64,000 bases of DNA, from positions 1 to 64,000 of the forward strand of contig JAFGCA010000494.1 of the NCBI GenBank assembly GCA_016932895.1. Reading direction: 5' to 3'. Under the pieces are notes generated by a model, which did not search any database, was not told the DNA's origin, and saw only the letters and a program-made list of their open reading frames with translations. Below are positions 56,116 to 64,000 of the stretch, piece by piece (the stretch's first letter is position 1; each line of letters opens with the position of its first letter). The position numbers and the translations under genes were made by a program. Origin of the DNA: Sedimentisphaerales bacterium. GTDB lineage: Bacteria > Planctomycetota > Phycisphaerae > Sedimentisphaerales > SG8-4.

Positions 56116-57539
56116 GAACCTTCTGGGTAACATTGTACTCTCGCTTGCCGGAAACGCTTCTGGATTATCCCGCAAGTCTTCCTCAAGAGACACTTGCGGC
56201 CGCTCTTGCGCAGGTCGGAGTTGTGGTTCGGGCAGCCACGACAGATCAAGCGATCCAGTATGCGAAGACAGAATTATGTGTGTTCTTATTCTCTGCAACA
56301 ACATCGGAATGGCCTACGGCACTGGATATTGCTGCCACGATTAGAACCGTCAGTCCAGAGTCGATACTCATCGTTGGAGGATACCACGTCAGCGCTTTGC
56401 CCAAGGACGATGGGGCGAAGCTTTTCGACTATGTTGTGGTTGGAGAGGGCGAGCGATCCATCTGCAGTATCTTTGAATCTGGGGACCTCACGTTGGGCGG
56501 TGTACCGGCCTCTTCCCGCCCGAAGATAGTACAGTCTCCGCGAATCTCAGACTTGGACACATTGCCTTTTCCGTTACGGAACCCAGAAGAGATCAAGATG
56601 CACCGGCTGAGGGGGCTGATATACCCGCCACCGTCGCGTCAGACAGGCGTGGCGTCACTCCTTCTGTCTCGCGGGTGCAACAACCAATGCAGCTTCTGTG
56701 CTTCCCATACCATGTGGGGGACACGTCTGATCACACGTGGAATTGACCATATTGTAGAAGACTTCAGGTCGCTGACAGATTACTTCAACGCGAATGCACT
56801 TGTTCTGATGGACCAGGCATTTGGAGAGGATGTTGCGTGGACCAAACAGTTGTGCCGTCGCTTGCGGAATAGTAACGGAGATACGCCAAGCTGGTATTGC
56901 ATGGCGAAAATGACCATCGAACGGTCACTTCTGCCGGAAATGGCTGCAGCGGGATGCACGAAGATCGGATTTGGCGTAGAAACGGCTGATCGAGATATGC
57001 GAAAGACAATGAAGCACGCTGACAGCGGTGGTATTGCTGAGTTGAATAGTCTTTTCAGAACATGCAATGAACTGGGGATTGTCACCAAGGCCTTTTTCAT
57101 AATTGGTTTTCCTTGGGAGACGCCGGAATACCTTCTGGATACAACACAACAGTTTTTGGAGCAGCTTGAGGCAAACGAACTCAGAATGTTCTTTTTCACG
57201 CCGTTTCCGGGGACTGCCGATTGGCAAACATACTCCGGCCAACTCTTGACGCGGAATTGGGCGGACTTCGATCCGGTCCGAACGCCCGTTGTCCGCAATC
57301 CACGAATTAGCGTGGAGCAGTACCACGACATCCGGAAGAACCTTTTGCGGGCTTTCTACGCCTCGTCAAGTTACTCAGGTGTTGCGAGACGTATGCTACG
57401 GAGATTCCCGCATTATCGAAAGAGCTATTTGGAGTTCATCGACCACTTGCAGACGCACGAGCTTATCACAGGTAACGAAGCATGGGTGCGATCCTTGAAG
57501 CCACGCGGCTCTACGGCCCGGACTACGGAGGTTGCTTAG
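56112..57539 (+). CDS. B12-binding-domain radical SAM enzyme
   Basis: The 475-residue product has an N-terminal cobalamin-binding-like Rossmann domain (SILIVGGYHVSALPKDDG, FDYVVVGEGERSI). It lacks the D-x-H-x-x-G histidine that ligates B12 in methionine synthase, as is common in this group. A radical SAM core follows, with C189, C193 and C196 in CNNQCSFC, later FGVETADRDMRKTM and TKAFFIIGFPWETPEY. Relatives are methylases, cyclases and other tailoring enzymes of class B type. It starts within the stop of the membrane protein gene (ATGA) and precedes the LivH-like permease gene by 12 nt. The substrate is unknown. Confidence 0.87.
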   Translation: MRTFWVTLYSRLPETLLDYPASLPQETLAAALAQVGVVVRAATTDQAIQYAKTELCVFLFSATTSEWPTALDIAATIRTVSPESILIVGGYHVSALPKDDGAKLFDYVVVGEGERSICSIFESGDLTLGGVPASSRPKIVQSPRISDLDTLPFPLRNPEEIKMHRLRGLIYPPPSRQTGVASLLLSRGCNNQCSFCASHTMWGTRLITRGIDHIVEDFRSLTDYFNANALVLMDQAFGEDVAWTKQLCRRLRNSNGDTPSWYCMAKMTIERSLLPEMAAAGCTKIGFGVETADRDMRKTMKHADSGGIAELNSLFRTCNELGIVTKAFFIIGFPWETPEYLLDTTQQFLEQLEANELRMFFFTPFPGTADWQTYSGQLLTRNWADFDPVRTPVVRNPRISVEQYHDIRKNLLRAFYASSSYSGVARRMLRRFPHYRKSYLEFIDHLQTHELITGNEAWVRSLKPRGSTARTTEVA

Positions 57540-57551
57540 CGGCATAGGGAT

Positions 57552-58409
57552 ATGCAGATTTGTCTGAATACACTTCATAATGCAAGCGTCATTGCGCTAA
57601 TTGCTGTCGGCTTTGCGTTGATCTTCCGGGTGACTCACTTTTTTCATTTTGCCCATGCCATTCTGTATACAGGCGGAGCGTATCTTGCCTTCGCCTTCAG
57701 GGCCAAGACAGCTATGCCGATGTGGTTGGCCATTCCTTTGGCTCTTCTGGCGGCCGCTTTTCTGGGGGGGCTGATTGAATGGCTGGTATACCGACCTCTG
57801 CGGGACAGGAAGGCATCGCCCCTGATACTTCTCCTGGCTTCTCTTGGCCTGTACATTGTCCTCCAGAACGTGATTTCGATGCTTTTCGGTGATGACACCA
57901 AGGTCATCAGATCGCCAAGCATCCAGCCAAGCGTGAACATTCTTGGCGCACAGATTACTCCAATACAACTGGCCACCATTCTGCTGAGTCTGTTGCTACT
58001 TCTGATAGTCACCATCTTGTTGAAGAAGGCAAGTATCGGCCGGGGCATTCGAGCCGTTGCGAGTGATGCCACCTTGGCAGAGTTGAGCGGGATCGACAGT
58101 AGTATGGTCATCCTCATTGTCATGGGGCTCGGCTCGTTCCTGGCTGCTGTCGCGGGGATACTTGTGGCATTCGATGTTGACATGACCCCAACGATGGGTA
58201 TGCAGCCGTTCATGTTGGCCGTAGTAGCCACCATCGTGGGTGGTGTTCGAAATCTGTGGGGCATTGCATTGGCATCCCTGCTATTGGCATCTGCACAGCA
58301 ACTCACGGCATGGCAGATCGGGGCACAGTGGCAGGAGTTCGCTGCCTTCGTCGTTCTTGTCGCGTACCTACTTGCGCGACCAAAGGGAGTCTTAGGGGCT
58401 AAGGTTTAG
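57552..58409 (+). CDS. Branched-chain-amino-acid-type ABC permease (LivH-like)
   Basis: The 285-residue product is a typical LivH family permease with about eight membrane helices (ASVIALIAVGFALIFRVTHF, HAILYTGGAYLAFAF) and the conserved G-x-x-x-R-A-x-A-x-D loop (GRGIRAVASDATLAELSGID), which couples to the ATPases. It ends with hydrophobic helices (LLASAQQL..., FVVLVAYLLARPKG). LivM follows after 1 nt. It forms the membrane channel with LivM. The ribosome site is close to the ATG (AGGG), but the sequence clearly starts here. Confidence 0.93.
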   Translation: MQICLNTLHNASVIALIAVGFALIFRVTHFFHFAHAILYTGGAYLAFAFRAKTAMPMWLAIPLALLAAAFLGGLIEWLVYRPLRDRKASPLILLLASLGLYIVLQNVISMLFGDDTKVIRSPSIQPSVNILGAQITPIQLATILLSLLLLLIVTILLKKASIGRGIRAVASDATLAELSGIDSSMVILIVMGLGSFLAAVAGILVAFDVDMTPTMGMQPFMLAVVATIVGGVRNLWGIALASLLLASAQQLTAWQIGAQWQEFAAFVVLVAYLLARPKGVLGAKV

Positions 58410-58410
58410 C

Positions 58411-59298
58411 ATGGAGTATTTCCTTCACCTTGCCATCTTGGTCGGCATCTATGTCATCCTGGCGACATCAATGAATCTGATCGCTGGGTATGCGGGATTG
58501 CTGTCAATTGCCCAGGCAGCGTTCTATGGAGTGGGAGCATACACGGCCGCTTTGATGGCATTGAAGTTGCAGTCTCCTTTTCTTGTGAATATGCTTTGTG
58601 CCATGATTCTCTGTGGTCTCCTGGGCGCTCTTGTCGGGTTTCCGTCTTTACGCATTCGAGACGATTACTTCGTCATTGCCACGTTTGCCTTCCAGGTCAT
58701 TGCTTTCAGTGTCCTCAACAACTGGGTTTCTCTCACCGGCGGGCCGATGGGCCTGCCCGGAATTCCGCAGCCTCACATTTTCGGCTGGGAGGTGAACTCG
58801 CACTGGGAGTATCTGTTGTTGGTCGCAGCACTTGCCGCGATTGTCCTTTGGGCTTGTCACCGCATCGTGCATTCTCCGTTCGGCCGGGTCTTGATGGCGA
58901 TTCGTGAGGATGAGACCTTTACCCTTGCGGCAGGCAAAAATGTCGCGGCTTATAAGGTGCTTGTCTTCGTGATCGGCGCGGCGATGGCTTCTGTGGCTGG
59001 CGTGGTCTACGCCCACTACATCAGCTTCATCGATCCGACCAGCTTCACGGTGATGGAGTCTATTTTCATAATCTCCATCGTCATCATCGGCGGCGCAGGC
59101 AGCTTCTGGGGGCCTGTTGTTGGCGCTGTGGTCTTGGTGACGCTTCCGGAAATCCTGCGGTTCGTCGGGATGCCAAGTTCGGTTGCCGCCAACGTCAGGC
59201 AGATTCTTTATGGGGGGCTCTTGGTTGCTTTCATGATGCTCCGGCCACAGGGGCTCATGGGCAAGTATGCCTTCGGCAAAGGAGGGATAGGCAAATGA
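58411..59298 (+). CDS. Branched-chain-amino-acid-type ABC permease (LivM-like)
   Basis: The 295-residue product is the second permease of the importer. It has SMNLIAGYAGLLSIAQAAFYG, SLRIRDDYFVIATFAFQVIA, the coupling loop GRVLMAIREDETFTLAAGKN and ESIFIISIVIIGGAGSFWGP, all standard LivM features. It overlaps the LivG-like gene by 4 nt (ATGA) and follows LivH by 1 nt, so the subunits are translated together. It acts in the cytoplasmic membrane. Confidence 0.94.
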   Translation: MEYFLHLAILVGIYVILATSMNLIAGYAGLLSIAQAAFYGVGAYTAALMALKLQSPFLVNMLCAMILCGLLGALVGFPSLRIRDDYFVIATFAFQVIAFSVLNNWVSLTGGPMGLPGIPQPHIFGWEVNSHWEYLLLVAALAAIVLWACHRIVHSPFGRVLMAIREDETFTLAAGKNVAAYKVLVFVIGAAMASVAGVVYAHYISFIDPTSFTVMESIFIISIVIIGGAGSFWGPVVGAVVLVTLPEILRFVGMPSSVAANVRQILYGGLLVAFMMLRPQGLMGKYAFGKGGIGK

Positions 59299-60050
59299 CA
59301 GCCCTCCTTAACATAAAGAACCTGAACAAGCACTTTGACGGTGTCATGGCGTTGGATGATTTCTCGTGCACACTTGGCGAAGGCGAAATTCTGGGCGTCA
59401 TCGGGCCCAACGGTGCAGGCAAGACGACCCTTTTCAATGTACTGACCGGTTTCATCCCGCCGGACAACGGTCATGTTTTTCTGCACGGCAGCAATCTGAG
59501 CAGATTGTCTCCCCACAAACGAGCCCGACTGGGGATCGGCCGCACGTTTCAGAACTTACGCCTGATTCGTCGAATCAGCGTGTTGGAGAACGTCCTTCTA
59601 TGCTTCAAGGACCAGCCGGGAGAACGACTCTCAAACGTGTTCTTCCGCCGGGGCAAGTGGAGGGTCCAGGAAGCCCGTAACCGGGACAAGGCGCTGTCTT
59701 TGTTACAGCACGTTGGCCTTGCCGATAAGGCCAATGATCCGGCCGACGCACTGTCCTACGGCCAGCAAAAGCTCCTGAGCATTGTCTGTTGTTTGGCAGC
59801 CGATGCACACGTCCTCTTATTGGATGAGCCGGTGGCTGGCATCGCCCCGGAGATGATTGAGAAGATTCTTGGCGTGATTCAGGACCTGCCCAAACAAGGC
59901 AAGTCCGTGATGCTGATAGAGCACAATCTCGACGCCGTGATGCAGGTCTGCGGCCGCGTCGTATTCATGGACGCCGGGGCCAAGATCAGCGAGGGTACGC
60001 CGCAACAGGTCCGCGACGACCCGAGAGTAATCGAAGCGTATATCGACTGA
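59295..60050 (+). CDS. ABC ATPase (LivG-like)
   Basis: The 251-residue product has Walker A GPNGAGKTT, the signature LSYGQQKLLSI, Walker B VLLLDEPVAGI and the switch histidine in IEHNLDAVM. The segment FIPPDNGHVFLHGSN and the VRDDPRVIEAYID-type end are typical of LivG. It powers the importer together with the LivF-like ATPase, docking on the coupling loops of LivH and LivM. It starts within the LivM stop codon. Confidence 0.95.
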   Translation: MTALLNIKNLNKHFDGVMALDDFSCTLGEGEILGVIGPNGAGKTTLFNVLTGFIPPDNGHVFLHGSNLSRLSPHKRARLGIGRTFQNLRLIRRISVLENVLLCFKDQPGERLSNVFFRRGKWRVQEARNRDKALSLLQHVGLADKANDPADALSYGQQKLLSIVCCLAADAHVLLLDEPVAGIAPEMIEKILGVIQDLPKQGKSVMLIEHNLDAVMQVCGRVVFMDAGAKISEGTPQQVRDDPRVIEAYID

Positions 60051-60059
60051 AGGCAAGAG

Positions 60060-60761
60060 ATGCTGCAAGTTGAGCAATTGGAAACGGGATACGGCAAGAA
60101 ACAGGTCCTTTTCGGCCTGTCGCTTGACGTCTGCCAGGGCGAGACCGCCGCGATCATCGGCCCCAACGGAGCAGGCAAGTCCACAGTGCTAAAGGCTATC
60201 TGCGGCCTGATTCAGCCTTGGAAGGGCGAGATTCGCTTTCAGGGCGAGTTGCTCAACGGTTCCACGCCCGCAAAGAATGTGCGTCGCGGCATCACCTTCG
60301 CCCCCCAGGGCAATCGAGTATTCCCCGACATGACCGTCATGGAGAACCTGGAGATCGGCGGTTACCATCTGCCAAAAAAGGTGCTTCGTATCCGAATCGA
60401 ACATGTAGTGGATATGTTCCCCATCCTGCGAGAACGACCCAAGCAAGTGGCGGGCAAGCTCTCCGGTGGGGAACAGCAGATGGTCGCTCTAGCCCGCGCC
60501 CTGATTCCCAAGCCCAAACTGCTCATGTTGGACGAACCGTCTCTGGGCCTGTCCCCCGGCATCGTCAAAGACGTATTCGAGAGGATTCAGACTATCAGCC
60601 GTGAGACCGGCATAAGCATCTTAATCGTGGAACAGAAGGTCAAAGAAGTTCTCGCTATCTGCAACAGAGTCTATTCCCTGAGGCTCGGCAAGGTGTTCTT
60701 CACTGGTACGTCCGACACACTGAAACACGATAACGCGAAGATCAAAGACCTGTTCCTTTGA
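60060..60761 (+). CDS. ABC ATPase (LivF-like)
   Basis: The 233-residue product has Walker A GPNGAGKST, signature LSGGEQQMVALARAL, Walker B LLMLDEPSLGL and the V-E-Q switch segment (ILIVEQKVKEVL), where Q replaces the histidine as is normal for LivF. It follows LivG by 9 nt and closes the nine-gene unit. The next gene is convergent. It is complete and appears functional. Confidence 0.95.
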   Translation: MLQVEQLETGYGKKQVLFGLSLDVCQGETAAIIGPNGAGKSTVLKAICGLIQPWKGEIRFQGELLNGSTPAKNVRRGITFAPQGNRVFPDMTVMENLEIGGYHLPKKVLRIRIEHVVDMFPILRERPKQVAGKLSGGEQQMVALARALIPKPKLLMLDEPSLGLSPGIVKDVFERIQTISRETGISILIVEQKVKEVLAICNRVYSLRLGKVFFTGTSDTLKHDNAKIKDLFL

Positions 60762-60935
60762 CCTGTTCGATTCACACACACCCTTTGAATTGCCGCAGAC
60801 CGTCAGATCTGGGTTCTGGGGCACAAAACCTTCGGATTTCCCACCTTTGCTTGCCGCCCGAAAGACGGCGCGGCGTGTCCCTCCGGCAGGCTGCAAAATC
60901 TGTGAATTGTTCAACGCGGATACGACGGCACAGAA

Positions 60936-63900
60936 TCATCGTGAGGGTACGAATGAAGGGCAGAATTGAAGGAATGATATCACTGCCTCCATTGCATTCG
61001 CAGTAGCAATCGCCTGGAGATTGTCACCCTTTTCTTCATCGGCATGATCTGAAATGCCGCGTACAACCATCACCCCACGGAGTCCCCGATTCTTCGCTGA
61101 AAGCTCAGACTGCGCTGCAACTTCAAACAACCCCTCACTCTCTGTGTCGACGACGCCTGTCTTATCATTGACCGTCTGCAGCCACTTCCGTACCTCTGAA
61201 AGTGGGTTTCCGATGACTGCATTACCGGTGCCAATCGGGCACAGGTGCAAAAGAAATCTCTTGTTGCCCCGATGAAGAGACGGAGGCTGGCTTTTCCTTG
61301 TGATGAAGAATTCCCTCACAAGGGCGCTCAACCACGGTCTCATGCTGTAAGAACGTCCGCGTCGCACGATACCGTCAGGATGCTCTTTGACCTTCGTATA
61401 GCTAATGACCAGGTCCGCAATACACACGTCACACAATCGTATGGATTCATGAATCGATCCTCCTACGCCCACCAGAATTATGACTTCAGGATCGAATCTC
61501 TCCATTAGGTGGAAGCAGGCAGGGGTAAGCTGCGCTTGGCCTTGATCAGAGGCATTTGTCATTACTACCGTGTGGGCCGCTCCCGATTCTGTAGGCACTT
61601 CCACACCGTGATATATTCGCCCTTCATGCGATCTTCTGTAACTGGGAAATCTCTTGAGGCGAGCAACAACGGGGCCCCCCTCATTCGGGATTACAGTCAG
61701 GATGCCAACATCGGCCTTCTTGAACATTGACCTCTCCTCAACAGGTGCTCCTTCAGTGACCTGTCCGCCCGCGCCTTTCGACTCGGCAGGCGCCACGGGC
61801 CCAGTCCCGTTCGACTGACACAGATGCAAGAGCTCAGTCATCTCCTCTGAACGGAGGAGATAGCCAGCATCTGCAGCTATCTCCTTCGCGGCTTCGAGGT
61901 GAATCAATGCAGCCTCAACATCCCTTGGGCTACCCAAGAGATATAGACGAGCATACGCTACCCGAGCATTCACCTCGTGAAGGCGCATCCCAAGTCGTGT
62001 TGAAATCTCATACGCTTCATCTATGTCCCTTCTCGCGACTTCAAACTTTCTGACCCGAAGTAGACATTCGGCGCGACAAAGTAGCACTCTTGGCAATTCA
62101 TCTTGCCGCCCCGTCTCTCTTATCTTGTCTACGCTGGCATACAGCTGTTCTTCTGCGTTTGCATACAGCTTCTCTTCTGCCTCGGAGGCTTCGGGGTGCT
62201 TGCATGCAGCCAGTTCGAACAAAGCGCGTCCGAGCGTGCTTAGAGCCAAACCCTGGCTCCTCGTGTTTGCTTCGGGTAACCATTCCAAGACATCCTCCAT
62301 AATCCGTTGGATATCCTCCCACTTCCCCTGGCCAGCAAGCAAGGAACACCGAAGCACTTCATAGTGGCCACTCATGAGCTTGTCATCGCCGGTTGCATTA
62401 CCCTGGAGTTTCCCGGCTTCATCGATCCACTGTTTAGCCTTGGTTGTCTCGCCGCGAATGTAGTAGACGCTGGCGAGAAGCGAGTACTTGGCGATCTTCT
62501 CCCGCGTGCTATCAGATCGATTCACAAAGTCAACCGCCCTCTCTGCCCATGCCAACGCCTCATCCAGTTTGCCCATCAACCTATAGACATTGACCAGTGT
62601 TGCCGCGGATCTGCTGGCCCGCATGAATTCGCGGTTTTCCTCAAGCAGTTCGATGCTCCGCCGGATTGGCGCGACCGCCTGCGACAAATTCCCCGTGACG
62701 CGAAGAACGCTCCCCGCTTCGTTCAGTAACCACGCCTGACTCAATGGACTCAGGCTTTCTTCATCGGCAAGTTCTCCCCACGGATGCTTGAAGAAACGAC
62801 TCAGCGCTGTCATTTCCTGTCCCAGGAATCCCTTGAAGAAACTATAGTGTTCATCACCTCGCCGCAGTCTGTCGATCAACACTCCATCTAGAGTCTCCTG
62901 ATATTTGGCCGCATTGCAACCATGATCGATTGCGCGGTATAGCGGCTCCATATCTTCCAAGCTCTCGGGCCTGTGCTTTTCAGGCAATGAACTGTAGTAT
63001 TCGTACAAAATGCTGTTTGCTTTGCGCCATATTTCCGGTTTACCCTCCAATTCCGCCCTGAAATGCGCACGCACGATCGGATGAGCGTCGATCCCGCCTT
63101 GGTTGACGTGACTCTTAGGAAGCAGAAGTCGAGCCCTCCGTAGATGGTCCAGTACCAGATCCCACTCCGAACTGCTCAGCTCGTGAATGTCGTCCGTGAG
63201 CCCTTCAATCCTGTTCTCAACCCTCAGGGTGTTGAGATCAGCGGCCGTCACAGGACGGTCGAAAAGCCCCAGCAGTTGGAGCACATTCCGGTACCTATTC
63301 TCACCGAATTGCTCTGTCAGTGCGGCAATCACTTGGCGAGCACGTTGCTCTGCCCTGTCAATGTCCTCTCGGGCTTCCGGCACCGCAAATCCGGAAATCC
63401 TACTTGCATTCTTGACGTGTCTACCCATCGTACTGAACAGGTACGCACCAAGTAATGTAACAGTCAAAGCGTGGTTGCCAAAATCACAACTGAGGCGTTC
63501 GAGATCCTCATCCTTCCCTTTGACATTGTGGTGCCGAAGAATCTCTCGACCAGTCCTCGCCGAAATCTGGTCAAGGTCCCTGTGTTTCACTTGCGGGCCA
63601 TAGCCCCGCAAATCCCTAACCGGCTCCCGTGTGGTGACGACGCAAAGGCCTGGATTTCTGCCTATCAGTTGTCTAAATAGCGATGCAATGGCCAGATCTG
63701 TGACTTTTCCTCGATCATTCGCGAGCGGCGACTGCAAAGGTTCCAGTCCGTCCAGGACTAACAATGTACGTGTCTGCTGCAGCCATTCGCCAAAGCACTC
63801 CCCCTTCTCCCAAAATGAGCGGCTGCTGTTCGCTAATTCAGTATTCTTAACCCATTCTCTCAAAGCCTTGTTTATGAATGCTTCCGCCGAGATACTTCTC

Positions 63901-64000
63901 CAGTCATTCACGCCCTGACTATAGAAGGACCACCCATACACGTAGTCGGCCCCACGGTAGCCCCCCTCTTTCATCTTTTCGAGCCAGTGTAGGACAAGAG
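60936..64000 (-). CDS. STAND NTPase / TPR / nucleoside-phosphorylase-like protein (partial)
   Basis: The frame stays open to the right end of the window, so the N-terminus is missing. The visible part (over 1000 residues) begins within an NB-ARC-type NTPase: LHWLEKMKEGGYRGAD, GWSFYSQG, Walker B-like TLLVLDGLEPLQ and sensor-like VVTTREPVRDLRGYG. The P-loop is off-window. Winged-helix regions follow, then TPR-type helices over about 61.9-62.8 kb. The last 260 residues resemble PNP/UDP nucleoside phosphorylases: ADVGILTVIPNEGGPV, VIILVGVGGSIHE, VVDTESEGLFEVAAQSEL and VVRGISDHADEEKGDN. Similar NLR-like proteins serve in phage defence, where a phosphorylase-type domain can deplete nucleotides. Here the effector-like domain is C-terminal. 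Composition is lower in GC than the 12-35 kb genes. Confidence 0.82.
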   Translation of the reverse strand, partial: LVLHWLEKMKEGGYRGADYVYGWSFYSQGVNDWRSISAEAFINKALREWVKNTELANSSRSFWEKGECFGEWLQQTRTLLVLDGLEPLQSPLANDRGKVTDLAIASLFRQLIGRNPGLCVVTTREPVRDLRGYGPQVKHRDLDQISARTGREILRHHNVKGKDEDLERLSCDFGNHALTVTLLGAYLFSTMGRHVKNASRISGFAVPEAREDIDRAEQRARQVIAALTEQFGENRYRNVLQLLGLFDRPVTAADLNTLRVENRIEGLTDDIHELSSSEWDLVLDHLRRARLLLPKSHVNQGGIDAHPIVRAHFRAELEGKPEIWRKANSILYEYYSSLPEKHRPESLEDMEPLYRAIDHGCNAAKYQETLDGVLIDRLRRGDEHYSFFKGFLGQEMTALSRFFKHPWGELADEESLSPLSQAWLLNEAGSVLRVTGNLSQAVAPIRRSIELLEENREFMRASRSAATLVNVYRLMGKLDEALAWAERAVDFVNRSDSTREKIAKYSLLASVYYIRGETTKAKQWIDEAGKLQGNATGDDKLMSGHYEVLRCSLLAGQGKWEDIQRIMEDVLEWLPEANTRSQGLALSTLGRALFELAACKHPEASEAEEKLYANAEEQLYASVDKIRETGRQDELPRVLLCRAECLLRVRKFEVARRDIDEAYEISTRLGMRLHEVNARVAYARLYLLGSPRDVEAALIHLEAAKEIAADAGYLLRSEEMTELLHLCQSNGTGPVAPAESKGAGGQVTEGAPVEERSMFKKADVGILTVIPNEGGPVVARLKRFPSYRRSHEGRIYHGVEVPTESGAAHTVVMTNASDQGQAQLTPACFHLMERFDPEVIILVGVGGSIHESIRLCDVCIADLVISYTKVKEHPDGIVRRGRSYSMRPWLSALVREFFITRKSQPPSLHRGNKRFLLHLCPIGTGNAVIGNPLSEVRKWLQTVNDKTGVVDTESEGLFEVAAQSELSAKNRGLRGVMVVRGISDHADEEKGDNLQAIATANAMEAVISFLQFCPSFVPSR

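Overview
The window reads as a chromosomal segment of a planctomycete, probably of the Phycisphaerae/Sedimentisphaerae type. This is inferred from gene content: a PEP-CTERM-like sorting signal (IPAPGALLLG...), a prepilin-like protein with the H-X9-DG ending typical of planctomycetes, very large secreted LamG/PKD/CARDB proteins, paired formylglycine sulfatases, three CRTAC1-type (FG-GAP plus ASPIC/UnbV) proteins and a hydrazine-synthase-alpha-like dihaem protein. Most genes have AGGAG-type ribosome sites, and several have good sigma70-type promoters.

Layout. 0.4-7.6 kb: an HU protein, a decayed MacB permease, a PEP-CTERM protein, a 1426-residue secreted repeat protein, then a scar where a beta-helix gene relic is joined to an integrase relic just before tRNA-Arg(TCT). 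7.7-12 kb: three minus-strand genes for a secreted propeller and two sulfatases, probably for sulfated glycan use. 12.6-19.8 kb: a CotH/lamin-tail protein and a TPR/FG-GAP/ASPIC lipoprotein. 20.2-30.7 kb: a tight six-gene minus-strand operon behind a consensus promoter. It encodes a HZS-alpha-like dihaem protein, a CRTAC1 protein, a decahaem protein (two tetrahaem modules, YVTN propeller, MauG/CCP-like end), a Reg_prop propeller and two amino-acid-receptor-like binding proteins with no transporter beside them. 30.9-42.1 kb: tandem RidA protein, TPR plus CRTAC1 pair, VIT/vWA protein, triple-LamG protein and a pseudopilin.

42.1-47.8 kb holds what looks like an undescribed peptide-modification cluster: an SDR, a Tat-anchored PqqD-like protein, a radical SAM/SPASM enzyme, a Cys-rich 140-residue precursor candidate (11 Cys, all in its second half) and a TPR/PEGA/beta-helix protein. 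48.5-51.2 kb is another LamG protein.

51.3-52 kb is a mobile-element scar: a transposase tail, a 3'-half tRNA-Thr and an integrase tail. Beyond it the base composition looks lower in GC. 52.3-60.8 kb is a nine-gene unit of overlapping or closely spaced genes. A complete LivJHMGF-type ABC importer is interrupted, between receptor and permeases, by a 59-residue peptide gene, a radical SAM/SPASM enzyme, a four-helix membrane protein and a B12-type radical SAM enzyme. The window ends inside a STAND-NTPase/TPR/nucleoside-phosphorylase-like fusion, plausibly a defence protein. The two radical-SAM clusters and the multihaem operon are the strongest candidates for new biology.
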